The position numbers and the translations under genes were made by a program. A stretch of DNA of 64,000 nucleotides from Auriscalpium vulgare (lineage: Eukaryota; Basidiomycota; Agaricomycetes; Russulales; Auriscalpiaceae). The stretch is from the NCBI GenBank assembly GCA_019915015.1, contig JAHBBC010000033.1, positions 1 through 64,000 of the forward strand, in the 5' to 3' direction. The notes under the pieces are model-generated. The model searched no databases, was not told where the DNA came from, and saw only the letters and a program-made list of their open reading frames with translations. Shown here one piece after another: positions 12,181-23,375 of the stretch (its first letter is position 1; every line of letters begins with the position of its first letter).

Positions 12181-13080
12181 ATCGGATATCAAACGAGTCG
12201 TTGCAGAAATAGTATAGTTTTCGTCATTAAAAACCAAGGAGAAAAACTAACACCAAAAATAGTTAGACGCATACAATGATATTCCAGATTATACAAATCA
12301 AAGCGAATTTATTCTCCCTCCATACATTGCCAAAAACATCCGATATATATCAACAATTGCTCTAGCAGGAAAAAGCGTGTTTTGAGCAGTTCGATATCAC
12401 AAGACTGGCAGATATTCCCATTGAAGTCGATATACGATGCTCAAGTTATAAGGGAGAAAATATGTGGTGGAATGAGAAACGTAAGTAAACAATATGTTCT
12501 ACAACAATATTCATACCGATATACGGTCAATGTAGATAATGAAGTAATCTTAATCGAAGATACGGAAGAAGCGATATACAGTAAGCATTTATGTTTCATC
12601 TTCAATTTTATCGCATTAATTCTACCACTCAGTATCCAGCGGCGGTACAGAAGCTACTCCTTAAATCAAAATATTCATATGAGGAACTTATGAGCGTACA
12701 GATGAATCTGCAATAAGACCTATGCAATGTACATCAAAAAGTAAGCGTTGAATAAATATCAACAAATTCAAAAGAAACCTAATAAACAAATAGATAGATC
12801 TGTAAAAGAACTTAAAACAAAAGCGCTGGAAGGTAAGTAAACGATCGATTTATTAAACATGACAGAATGAATGTTTATGCAGATAATCAAATAAAGAATG
12901 ATGAATCAGAAATGCAAGCAAACCACATACAATATGACGCGGACAAAACTGAGACCAAAGGTAGATCCATAAATAAGAAACAAACCAAGGCAATAAACTA
13001 AAATTAACATGGTTAGATCGCAACTTCAGTGAAGACATTGTACTGGAAATGGGGAACTTCATCAAGACCTTCTTCACACA
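12181..13080 (+). pseudogene. Coiled-coil family, copy 8 (decayed)
   Basis: After an acceptor at about 12370 the sequence reads FEQFDITRLADIPIEVDI and ends GENMWWNEK at a GTAAGT donor (12481), which corresponds to exon 2 with the WW block. The following open stretch VDNEVILIEDTEEAIYS is acidic, like the linker of copies 2 and 5. Short K/N/E-rich helical pieces continue at about 12,740-12,960. No start exon is evident and frames change, so I regard it as a remnant. Confidence 0.4.
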
Positions 13081-13611
13081 TTGAAATACTTACAACATCT
13101 TAAACAATTAATTTCCAACTAATAATGACGAATAGTAACAAAGGACATTATACACAATAAGACATTGACATGTAGTAACTAGGTTGTTTTCTTTACAGCG
13201 CCGGTATGCCGTTTCCAGTATTCCGGGTCTTCCATACGTTTCACTAAACAGACAAAGATATCATGAATAACAGTATCCGTTTTAGAAAATGAAACACCCA
13301 CGAAGAACTTTTAAACATGAATTAACAATTTAGTTGATACGAAAGAATCACGTACATACCATCAACATTAGTGTCGCGATCTACCCCATAACATAAGAAA
13401 AACGAAATAATTGATATGAGACGTACAAATTCTTACCATGCATCTCACCAGGATCCAAATTATTCCAGTCCGCCGCTTCCAACAAAGACAAATCAACAGC
13501 TACACGAATCAAAACCATTAAGGCACCAGATATATAGTGAATTGAACAGGGCCACGATACCTTCATTCTTTCCTTTGGACTTTAAACTAACGATAACAGC
13601 ATCTTGCTAAA
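13081..13611. other. AT-rich spacer, no gene recognised
   Basis: Between two family copies. Only short open frames on both strands with no matching family exon; no repeat or RNA gene recognised. Confidence 0.3.
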
Positions 13612-13670
13612 ATGATAAGTTTCCAACACTACGGACGCTTGAGATCCGTACCGCGGGGTTCAGGCATCAT

Positions 13671-14639
13671 GGTAAAGATTGAACACGCGACAGTATCACC
13701 GACCGAAACAGGGGTATTGAGCAAGCATGTACAAACAATGTCGGCATCTGAAACACCAACTCAGGGGGTCAACGGTCGCTTTCCCCGCTTGGCTACGTAA
13801 CATGTTGTCGACGTACAAAGAATCTATGAAATCCGAAACAAAGACAGAAAAACTGAAAAAAGACATCAATACACGTCAAAAACAACTGAAACAGCTAATA
13901 AGAAAGTATCAACATGACCCTTCGCAAATAAACAAAGATTCAATTCGAGACCTAATGTCTTTAATAGTACGTTCCTCACTTTTAAAATAAGCATCGCTTT
14001 AAATAAACGACAGGCAATTGTTGGCAAAAGAAACGCTCTATTGGTTCAGCTCACGGGAATACCGACAGAACCAGAACTAGGCGCCATCATAATGTTATTC
14101 CACAACCATCAATATCTCTCACCACACGCCATATCACGAAAAAAGTGAATTAAATATGTCGAATGATGCAAAACCAAAGACGGTAAGACCATGAGATGAA
14201 ACATTGAATATCTTGTACTAAGACGATTTCAGGATATACATTCAGAAGAGATTGCAACCATCGAATACACGGATGGCAGTAGGGAGGCACCAATCAACAG
14301 TAGTGAAGGTGTGTGATGAAACACAATAAATAACGACGTGGTTACGATTCAACGCCAGAAGTGAAAGTCAACCTGTCGATGCTGAAGAAAGACGCGGAAT
14401 TTATACACAAAAGAATGAACGAAGAAATAGACAAAAGAATAACTTTGACCATTAATATGATTACAAGGATAGAGGTACGTAATAAATCTTTCAGTTTACA
14501 TCATATAAAATCTGGTACAGGTCATCAAGAAATTATACGCACAAAAAGTCATCGCATGCAGGAAAAATCCCTTGAAATAACGAAATTGGAGGAACACATC
14601 CGCCGCTGCAAGAACAAGTCGATAGTTACGACGGACTAG
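13671..14639 (+). pseudogene. Coiled-coil family, copy 9
   Basis: A helical exon at about 13,810-13,962 reads TEKLKKDINTRQKQLKQLI and HDPSQINKDSIRDLMSLI before a GTACGT donor; this aligns with exon 1 of copies 3, 5 and 7. The next exon (from 14,013) reads RNALLVQLTGIPTEPELG. The C-terminal pair is MLKKDAEFIHKRMNEEIDKR (from about 14,360, GTACGT donor at 14,475) and MQEKSLEITKLEEHIRRC, which ends at the stop at 14,637-14,639. The latter aligns with LHRISLLEEHIATL of copy 5. The frame breaks near 13,800 and in the middle. Confidence 0.45.
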
Positions 14640-15339
14640 TATAAAATAATCAAAGTAATAAAATAATAATGATATCGACGGGTTCTTGCCAGCGACTCTA
14701 GTTTATTGACCTCTCGCTAGAGTCAAAAGATAAACAGAAAATAAGTTAGTTGGTTTATGAAATATGAAGACTATTTAACATTTCACAACAAATTATATTC
14801 CAACCGTATGTATCTGTTTGTGTATGTATTGTAGGTGATTGTTCACACACAAAAGCTAGTTGGTGCAATGACAAACATCCGAGTCCGCGTAAGTCCATCT
14901 ATATTCTGCAGATCAATCTCAACATACAATTTGTATTTGACTCGGTCCGAGTTGTGACTTTCACATTAAGTCCAGCTGCTTAGGAAAATACCGGTCTGTA
15001 TGCAAAAAATGTTTTTTTGAAAGTTAGATGGGGTGACAAATAATGTATGCTGCTCCTTTATCGCGAGTTTGTGCAACAAAGTGTGCATTATTCCAAGTCT
15101 AAGCTTGTGTATATATCTCTTGCGGAATTTTGTGTGTGTATCCTTCTGATGCAGCCTGTGCAACAAAGTGTTTATTTATTTAAGTCAAGCATGTCCATAT
15201 ATCTCCTGCAGAATATTGTGTATAACGCCCTGCAGGTCAGCCCTGTTTAAACTCATATCAAGCAGTGTCTACATCTCAGTCAACCTCTCTCTCGACTCAA
15301 TATGTTCCAGAAGGCAAATGATGTAAAGAGTAACCTGAT
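14640..15339. other. Transition from AT island to repeat block
   Basis: No gene seen. The stretch 14,880-15,240 has loosely repeated phrases (tatatctc(c/t)TGC(A/G)GAAT and gtgCAACAAAGTG, each two or three times), which suggests degenerate tandem repeats about 60-90 bp apart. Confidence 0.35.
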
Positions 15340-16810
15340 GCTTAATTTACTCTCATGGTTTGACTTTCTCAGGCCCAATCACTGTGTCTTTGATAATGTC
15401 AGAGGCTTTCTATGCTTCAGCCTCAATACAGTGCAAGCAGACCAATACAGAGTTGAGGATGGCATTGAGATGGGGGGATTGAAGTTTGTTGTGCATGCTT
15501 TGGTGTCTACGAAGTATGTGTTTGATTTTTGCCTTGTATCTGACCCTGCGGCTTTTCTTCCTTGTACCTTTGTTGTCAGAGTTTGATGCGGAGCTCAGGC
15601 CGCCCTGCGGCCTTTCCCTGCAGTCTTTCTTCCTCGGCCTTCTTTGTCGGCAGAGGTTGATACAGGCCGGCCTGTGAGCACCCTTGTTGGAAGTGAGAAG
15701 TTGATGCAGGCCGACCTGTGAGCACCTTTGTTGGGAGTTCTTGCTCAGAGCTCACAGGCAGTGCAAATCAGGGCAGTGAACTGTACGTCTCTTTCCTGAC
15801 TGCAAAGTATTTACTCTCATGAGTTGACTTTCTCAGGCCCAATCACTGTGTCTTTGATAATGTCAGAGGCTTTCTGTGCTTCAGCCTCAATACAGTGCAA
15901 GCAGACCAATACAGAGTTGAGGATGGCATTGAGATGGGGGGATTGAAGTTTGTTGTGCATGCTTTGGTGTCTACGAAGTATGTGTTTGATTTTTGCCTTG
16001 TATCTGACCCTGCGGCTTTTCTTCCTTGTACCTTTGTTGTCAGAGTTTGATGCGGAGCTCAGGCCGCCCTGCGGCCTTTCCCTGCAGTCTTTCTTCCTCG
16101 GGCCTTCTTTGTCGGCAGAGGTTGATACAGGCCGGCCTGTGAGCACCCTTGTTGGAAGTGAGAAGTTGATGCAGGCCGACCTGTGAGCACCTTTGTTGGG
16201 AGTTCTTGCTCAGAGCTCACAGGCAGTGCAAATCAGGGCAGTGAATTGTAGGTCTCTTTCCTGACTGCAAAGTATATTGTTTTTGAGCGTTAGACGCAGT
16301 AGCCTGATCCTTAATTTACTCTCATGGGTTGACTTTCTCAGGCCCAATCACTGTGTCTTTGAGAATGTCAGAGGCTTTCTATGCTTCAGCCTCAATACAG
16401 TGCAAGCAGACCAATACAGAGTTGAGGATGGCATTGAGATGGGGGGATTGAAGTTTGCTGTGCATGCTTTGGTGTCTACGAAGTATGTGTTTGATTTTTG
16501 CCTTGTATCTGACCCTGCGGCTTTTCTTCCTTGTACCCTTGTTGTCAGAGTTTGATGCGGAGCTCAGGCCGCCCTGCGGCCCTTCCCTGCGGTCTTTCTT
16601 CCTCGGGCCTTCTTCGTCGGCAGAGGTTGATACAGGCCGGCCTGTGAGCACCCTTGTTGGAAGTGGGAAGTTGATGCAGGCCGACCTGTGAGCACCTTTG
16701 TTGGGAGTTCTTGCTCAGAGCTCACAGGCAGTGCAAATCAGGGCAGTGAACTGTAGGTCTTTTTCCTGACTGCAAAGTATATTGTTTTTGAGCGTTAGAC
16801 GCAGTGATCT
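15340..16810. repeat. Three tandem copies of a ~0.5-kb repeat
   Basis: Three near-identical units begin at about 15,345, 15,810 and 16,315 (spacing about 464 and 505 bp), each starting TTACTCTCATG and running through CCCAATCACTGTGTCTTTGA. The first junction lacks about 41 bp (TATTGTTTTTGAGCGTTAGA...) found at the end of units 2 and 3. Both strands keep open frames in each unit. The minus-strand one (basic, with GTRKKSRRVRYKAKIKHIL and a later CLHCIEAEAQK) looks more protein-like, and may be a fragment of a mobile-element protein, but I do not recognise it. Confidence 0.75.
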
Positions 16811-16894
16811 AATAAGTAACAACTAATATTGGCTGCGTCTTTCTGGTCTGGCATGCTCCTTCCACGCCAGGTGTTCAAAAGACCCTGTTTTCAT

Positions 16895-18200
16895 TCACAT
16901 CATGTCACCGGGCAGAATATTTTATTCAAAGCACAACAAAATGCACTCAGCCATGTTGATATTCATATCAGACGACCAGGGTGGATTTTTAATTCAGATC
17001 ATACCAAAATGCACTCAACCATGTTGATATTCATATCAGACGACCAGGGTGGATTTTTGATTCAGATCACACCAAAATGCACTCAGCCCCTGATTTAATT
17101 CACACCATCCCACTGGGATGAATACTTAATACAAAGCGCAACAAAATGCACTCAACCCCGTTTAAATTCACATCAAACCACCTGGCTGGATTTGTAATTC
17201 AGATCACACCAAAATGCACTCAGCCCCTGTTTTAATTCACATTATGCCACCGGGCTGGATATTTAATTCAAAGAACAACAAAATGCACTCAGCCATGTTG
17301 ATATTCATATCAGACGACCAGGGTGCATTTTTAATTCAGATCATACCAAAATGCACTCAGCCATGTTGATTGGGCAGAATATTTAATTCAAAGCACAACA
17401 AATGCACTCAGCGATGTTGATATTCATATCAGACGAGTAGGTGGATTTTCAGTTCAGATCACATCAAAATGCACTCAGCCCCTTTTAATTCACATCATGC
17501 CACCGGGCTGAATATGTAATTCGAAGCACAACCAATGCACTCAGCCCTCTTGATATTTATATCACACCAAACCAGAATGCACTCAGCCTCTGTTTTTAGT
17601 TCATATCACACCACCGGGCTGAATATTTCATTTAGATCACACTGAAATGCACTCAGCCCTGTTTAAATTCACATCAGATGACCAGGGTGGATTTTTAATT
17701 CAGCTCACACGGAAATGCACTCAGCCCTGTTGAAATCTGCATCACACCACTTGGATGAAATTTCAATTGAGATCACAAAAAAATGCACTCAGCCTTGTAT
17801 AAATTCACATCATGCCGCACCAGAATGCTCTCAGCCCCTGTATTAATTCACATCATGCCACCAGGCTGGATATTTAATTTGGATCACACCTAAATGCACT
17901 CAGCCCCTGTTTTAATCTATATCACACCACCAGGCTGGATTCTTAATCCATATCACCAAAATGCACCCAGCTCCTATTTTGCGTTATATCATACCACATT
18001 GCTGGATTTTCAAGCTAGGTTATACCAAAATGCATTCAGCCTCTGTTTGAATTTATCTCAATTTATATCACACCGCAAGGTTGAATATTTGTTTCAGATC
18101 ACCCTTCAGCCCCTGTTTGGATTTATATTATACAACAAGCGTCAATGTTTGATTCATATGCCACTGAAATGTTCAGTCTCAGCGCCTTCCTAGATTTATA
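16895..18200. repeat. 68-bp satellite array
   Basis: The motif ATGCACTCAG recurs about 18 times between 16,941 and 18,030, mostly 67-70 bp apart, with shorter steps of 51 and 42 bp at a few deleted units. The first units alternate between two monomer types: one with CAGACGACCAGGGTGGATTT and one with ATGCCACCGGGCTGGATATT. Units decay towards the right end. Open frames here are by-products of the repeat. Confidence 0.8.
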
Positions 18201-18880
18201 TTGACTATCTATGCTCACTGTTCAATCAAATTCAAACCGGACTACACCTGGCCCCAGTTTCGATATATATTGCACCAGAGTCTCAATTTTTAATTTATAT
18301 TGTCAGCCCCGCAGAGAGCAGAGGTGACAATACTGAATTCTTAATTCAAAAGCATAGTCTCAATTTCATAAAGCAACACCTCACAGTGTGCTCATCCAAA
18401 TATCATGAAAGCAAGAGATTAAGTGACAAGGAATGCACAATCTTGCAACTATTGTTGATATGTTCACAATGTCATCACAATAAATTCAACGATCAAAACA
18501 GCAAGCGATCTTTTTAGTATTTAAAAAACATGAAGATAACAGCCTGAACATCATAAACTAACTCCTCACGATCTGCTCATTCAAATTTCATGAAACAACC
18601 ACCATTCGAAAGCTGTTCCTCGTACCTTCCCAATGGTACAAAGCAATCGCAAATCCAACTCGTTTCCACGAAGATATAAGAGTAAAACCGTCGACCGGAA
18701 AAACTCGGGTGTGTGCCCGGGTGAAACCGTAAACTGTACTTTACTTCGGACTCCGACGGCATATTTTTCTGCTCGAAAGAACTGATTCCAAATATGGAAT
18801 CAGAATGGATTGCGACGTAGCTAAGTGACCAGACTACGTCTAGCGCGACCGATCCACTGCCGTATCGCCTAGACAAGGAG
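18201..18880. other. Non-coding stretch after the satellite
   Basis: Mixed AT-rich sequence with decayed satellite at the left end (to about 18,300). A minus-strand open frame (18,577-18,993) overlaps the aminotransferase remnant and shows no family resemblance; I do not support it as a gene. Confidence 0.3.
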
Positions 18881-18904
18881 TCCCGAGTGGGCGATGTGCG
18901 CGCA

Positions 18905-19287
18905 TCAAAATTGTTCTCGTGCTGCTCGCTGACGAGGTCTACCAGTCGAACCAGGCTGCACTCGTGCGACGCGCACCTGTTCGTCCCCTTCAAGCAGTTC
19001 CTTGCACTCCGTCTCCAAGGGCTTCACCGGCGATTGCTGGTGCTGCGGGGGCTACTTCTAGGCCACGAACGTCGGTGACGACGCAATTCGTCGCACTCAT
19101 GTACAAGATGGTCTCCATCGGGCGCTTGTGGGGCCAGATCAACATCAACTGCATGGTGCGCCCGCCCAAGCCCGGCTACGAAAGCCACCCGCTTTACCAG
19201 AGGGAGACGGAGGCGGCGCACCATCGCAGACACACAGCCGTTCTGTGCGCATCGAGTGCGACCCACCGCCGCCACACCACATTCTGA
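18905..19287 (+). pseudogene. Alanine aminotransferase fragment
   Basis: Conceptual pieces match the PLP-dependent alanine transaminase family in order: LLADEVYQ (18,919-), then in another frame HSVSKGFTGDCW...GGYF followed by an in-frame stop, then MYKMVSIGRLWGQIN and MVRPPKPGYESHPLYQRE (19,099-19,205). The family motifs are DEVYQ, the SxSKGF loop with the PLP lysine, and MVRPPKPGD. Frameshifts and a stop between the pieces, and the lack of the rest of the ~480-residue protein, show it is a dead fragment. No flanking repeats identify how it arrived. Confidence 0.65.
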
Positions 19288-19614
19288 GAAATTGCAGCTA
19301 CGCGGTCGTCGTAGATGTCCTGCGCACGTCCAACACGACTTGGCCGCCGCCACGCCCGCGTCTAGGACTGGAGCAGCAGCCTTGCGCGTGTCGGGCGCAG
19401 CGAAGACATAATCTGGTAGATATGGTGAGTTTTCTGCCTCTTCTGATCCAACAATGAGCTTACTTTGCGGGTGCCGAGCAGACCATTCTGCAATTCCACA
19501 GTAGAACTGCTCAACGGCGTGTCGTGTCCTCGGGCTCCAGGCCCTTGTAATCGTTGCTACTCATGCACGGCTCCAGCGCGCTCTCTTCCCCTGGCCCTCC
19601 ACGACACACGCCGC

Positions 19615-20780
19615 ATCAAGGAGTACATGGACGTCTACCAAGCGGTCAATAAGATCGCGTACATCATCCAGACAAACAACCCCGCCCCTCCTTGTCGGCC
19701 GCACTCTCGATGCCCAGAAATTCTTCCAATTCCTTGCCTACAACAACCGGACAGCGCGTCAGCTGTGTATCGGTTCCGCTCCCGCGTCCCGAGTCTGTTC
19801 GTCAGCGGCAAGGTCCCTGCGTCGAACATTGTCGACGACAATGTGCTCCCGCTCCACGCGCAGGCTCCCACGCACGACAGCACGTCGCGGTCGAACGAGT
19901 TATCCACGGAGTTTGACGGGCATGGCAACGGGCACACGCAGAGTACCCGCGCAGGCTCGATTACCGACGACAGGCGTGTTTACCTTGCTCATCGACTGCT
20001 ACTCCCAGGAATGCTCACGGGACCAGCTGTGCTACAGATGCTTCAAGCAGCAGGCGCGCTCGAATTTGAAGCCACAACTCGCGCTCAAGAAACAGGAGAG
20101 TCTGGGAGAGCTAGTTATCTCTGAGCCAGGCCAACTGTGGACCCACTTCGTGCCGCAGGAGGTCATTAGTGTCAGATCAGGAGAAGGAGCGACAGGAAGT
20201 GATCTGTGAGATGGTTTACACGGAGCGGGACATGGAATGCTTACGCGACGTGAGCCCTCCCGTCCGCATTGTCTGACAAGAGGTTTCTGAAGTACCTTTC
20301 ACAGGCCTGGCTCAACCCGTCGAAGAATTCAGAAATCACCCCCGTGGCGCCACGCGCTGACTTTGTGGAGCAAGTGCAGGACATCATCGCAGCCAACACA
20401 CATCTGCGGGACACCCTACACAAGCGGCAGAAGTGCGATGGGTGAGAGTATTGCTGACATCTTCTTCGGCGCAGCGCCACGCCGTTTGTCTCGTATGGTG
20501 TGCCTCAGCTGTGTGGAAAGTACGAGTTTGAGAAGGAGCGGAGGTCGAACTCTGCGTTTGTCGAGGTGCGTGGTGATTACCGGTCGTCGGGGCAGGTGCG
20601 CTGACTCTGTGTGGACAGGACAACGAACGGCGAGCCCACTCACGCCAGCTTGAGCTCAACGTGACGCCGTGTTCTTCAGCAGGAGAGGATGCTGCAAGTT
20701 GAAAATGGAGAGACGTTCGCAAGCAAGTCGAGGCCGAAGTGTCACGGCGCCGCATTCAATCGCGCGTCGGGCTCAAAACA
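19615..20780 (+). pseudogene. Rom2-like Rho1 guanine nucleotide exchange factor fragment
   Basis: Pieces in several frames follow fungal Rho1 GEF order. A DEP-like stretch (AVNKIAYIIQTNN, then TLDAQKFFQFLAYNNR) is followed by VYRFRSRVPSLFVSGK, then GVFTLLIDCYSQECSRDQLC and QQARSNLKPQLALKKQES, then the start of the DH domain (ERQEVICEMVYTERD, ESIADIFFGAAPR, FVSYGVPQLCGKYEFEKE). Frame changes occur at about 19,690, 19,830, 20,180, 20,290 and 20,480, so it cannot encode the enzyme. The PH and CNH regions are not seen. In living fungi this protein activates Rho1 for cell-wall integrity. Confidence 0.6.
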
Positions 20781-20869
20781 TAATGCCGTCGCTGCTCGGT
20801 GGTTCACGGTACGTCTCGCTTCCACCAGTCAATTTATGTGTGCTGGACTGACAGAATGCGCGTGTTCTT

Positions 20870-21497
20870 CTAGACACCATTAAGTAAGGTGCTTCGCGCC
20901 ACGGCCCACTCGTCACATCCCATCTCCTTGCACACATGCAGGGACTGCATCGCACTCGCCGTGGAGGGTGAGCACCTAGCATACGCACACGTATTGTCTG
21001 TCAGCTGACCTTGTGCCCTCAGGCTACTACGATGTCGTCGTGTGCAGTACATCGTGCCCGAATTTGTCGTGCAGACGGGCGATCGCATGGGCGCCGGGCG
21101 CCGCGGCAAGTTTTTATATGGGGCGGACCGGAGTTCATCAGCTACTGAGCTCGCAGCGGCGCGCGGGCACAGGCAGCAGTGAGTGCTTGGACTACAACTC
21201 CTTGCCGTGTGCACGCGCGGCGCACGCACCACGGACCCCATCGGTGTGTTCGACTCGCTGAGCGTCAAGGGGCTCGTCAGGTTGATGGACGAAGCGGGCA
21301 TGACGCTAGGGGCCGACGCCCAGCGTGGTGAGGCCAGCATGTCGGACGACAGCGATGGCGAGCAGGCAGAGGACGAGGATGGCCGTAACAGCGACGACGA
21401 GGATGACGAGGGAGACCGGGGCAGCGAGGAGGAGGAGCCCCAGGGACTCGCCCTTGACGAGCAGATGCTCGACATGGCCGGGTTCGCGCCTCTGTAG
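20870..21497 (+). pseudogene. Cyclophilin-like fragment joined to an acidic tail
   Basis: After an intron-like acceptor at about 21,023 the sequence reads, with frame correction, GYYDVVV, QYIVPEFVVQTGDRMGAGRR and GKFLYGAD. This resembles the cyclophilin core (YYD..FHRIVPgF.vQtGDptGtG..G..iYG). The catalytic arginine position is changed and the rest of the fold is absent. An open frame from about 21,183 to 21,497 ends in a long Asp/Glu/Ser-rich tail and a stop; its LVRLMDEAGMTLG part is not cyclophilin and I do not recognise it. It could be the 3' end of another gene. Confidence 0.4.
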
Positions 21498-21696
21498 GGC
21501 GCGACGCGCGCACTTGGATTATTTCGTAGCTACTTGCATCACTGTACATTGTAATACCTTTGTAAAAGCCTCGGGTACATTATGATACCTATGTAAAGCC
21601 TGGGGCACATCACAATGTCTTCATAATGGGTTATAATCCTCCGCGCAAATTACAGCCGCTGAAATCCGCTGTGACCGGGTGTGACATTTCGACGGT

Positions 21697-22132
21697 TTCG
21701 ATGATGTCAATCCTGCTCTTCACCGTTCGACGCTGGATATCGCCCTGGCCCGCAGCGTGCCCATCGTGTCCTGCTACCTCCTCTGTCTTCTCCACAAACC
21801 GGAGGCCCTTGCACTCATCTTTGTCCGTGCTTTCCTCACCGCCGCCGTGTTGGTTGTGCTGTGCACTCGGCCCGCATCCGACAATACGTATGACGAGACG
21901 ATTCACAGACTCATGGTCGAAGGCTTCCTCGAGCGTATCTGTGGGGCCGTGGCCGTTGGTGTCTTCTACGTGACATATCCGCTCTGTAATCTTCCTCATC
22001 GTTTTCGTCTGCCAACACGAAACAGATGGTGCCGCGGCAGCGACGGGCCTAGGCGGCCTTGCGATAGCACTGGTCTGCCTGTTCATTGCGTGTGTTGTCC
22101 GCTACGTCCTGCCTCCCAATGCACATAGTTAG
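21697..22132 (+). CDS. Small multi-pass membrane protein, tandem copy 1
   Basis: The reading frame SVPIVSCYLLCLLHKPEAL...FVRAFLTAAVLVVLC runs to a donor at 21,986; a 40-nt intron follows, then GLGGLAIALVCLFIACVVRY and a stop at 22,130-22,132. The codon split across the intron gives YPLYGAAA, exactly as in the next gene. At least three hydrophobic segments are predicted by eye. The start is unresolved: an ATG-led frame (MMSILLFTV) upstream is in another frame, so either a small intron was missed or the copy carries a frameshift. No family name recognised. Confidence 0.45.
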
Positions 22133-22134
22133 CA

Positions 22135-22140
22135 TATATA
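22135..22140 (+). promoter_or_regulatory. TATA box of tandem membrane gene 2
   Basis: TATATA lies about 30-35 bp before the ATG at 22,170 and just after the stop of the preceding copy, so the two genes are packed with a 37-bp spacer. Confidence 0.45.
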
Positions 22141-22169
22141 GAGTGCCTTTCTAACAGTCGCTCAAGCTG

Positions 22170-22754
22170 ATGACCCGCTCACTGGCAGACTACCTTCGTA
22201 GGGCGCTCCGAAAGCATTCCCCGGATGCAGGCCGGCAACAGCCCCAACCAGGCCAACACCAATTTTCCGCCGCCACACATGCAGCCTTCCGAATCACAGT
22301 CACCACACGGCTAGCCGGAGCCAGACACACCGTGCGTCTGGCTGGCGCCCCTCGTCCGACGACACGCAATGCGTGTGCCGCATTTTTCCGCGATGCCCTG
22401 GTCAACAGCGCGCCAGTCGCGGTGTGCTACCTTGAGCTCTTCTGGCCCGCACGCGGCGCACCCGTGGTCTCTGCATTCTCCGCCATCGCGCTCTGCCAGT
22501 CTCTGGCGGCGTTCGGGCCGTCCATCTCGCGTGTGTTGACGCACAAGCTCGCGGCCATCCCGGTCCTTGGGCTCATCGGCATTGGCTCCCATTCTGCGGC
22601 GCATCCGCTCTGTAAGTGCGCTCCTCGTGTGTAACGTATTGTCGTCGGCTGAGCGAGTCGGACAGATGGCGCTGCGGCAGTGGGGGTCCTTGTCGCTGTT
22701 GCGACAGGACTGACCCGTGCCCCGGACCTTCCAGTTCAAATTTCCAGTCGCTGA
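22170..22754 (+). CDS. Small multi-pass membrane protein, tandem copy 2
   Basis: Exon 1 runs from the ATG at 22,170 to 22,611, a 54-nt intron (GTAAGT...GACAG) follows, and exon 2 ends at 22,752-22,754. The splice junction recreates HPLYGAAA as in copy 1, with the same phase. The N-terminal ~70 residues are polar and Q/R/P-rich; then come hydrophobic stretches (FSAIALCQSLAAFG, KLAAIPVLGLIGIG, AAAVGVLVAVATGL). The two genes are diverged tandem duplicates. Function unknown; a membrane location is inferred only from hydrophobicity. Confidence 0.5.
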
Positions 22755-23375
22755 TAGCTCGCACACGTACGTCTTCTGGAATAAATGGTGAATTGTATCT
22801 AATGCGCGCATAGGAGACGGCCCGCGAGCAGCGCAAGTCGATCGAGATATCCAGAAAGTCCCTTTAGTGGGAGAGCCCGAGAGCTGACGAGTGCAATTCC
22901 TGCATGTACTCTCGTTCGCAAACGGATAAGTATTAGCACTCAGACACGCAAGCCATCCGAGAGAGTGCTTATGAATGGCAATACGCTCGTATGGCTTAGT
23001 TTGGGGTATATGCGCCGCGATGTAGAGGACGAGCGGTTCTTGCATGTACACCAATGAAGCGAACTCAAAAAATGCACACGATTTGCAGGACTCCAATGTC
23101 CAGCAAGTTTCTCACTAGGACCTCCAGCGCACTTATCCAGCACCACGCCTCGTGCTAACCGTGCCGAAGGTGCGCAAAGCTGCAGCTTACCGGGCTTGGA
23201 ACGCTGATGCACGACGCGCTTCAATATGGAGTTTGTCCTGGGCGGTCGTCGCTCGGGGAAGCCCAAACAAGGTGCAGGTCGTTGGCGAGGCTTCTGGATT
23301 ACGCATGCGCTCGGGGTGACGTCTCCCGAACGTAATTCGCACAGACAACGAACGACGGCCCCCGCTAAGTACATA
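22755..23375. other. Intergenic, no gene supported
   Basis: Long minus-strand open frames here are GC-rich frames opposite the preceding gene and show no domain. I see no repeat boundary. Confidence 0.3.

Noticed and set aside
16829..18193. Open frames within the satellite
   Set aside because: They follow the repeat period and have no gene signals.
22311..23096. 261-aa minus-strand ORF
   Set aside because: Opposite the tandem membrane gene, GC-driven openness, no domain.
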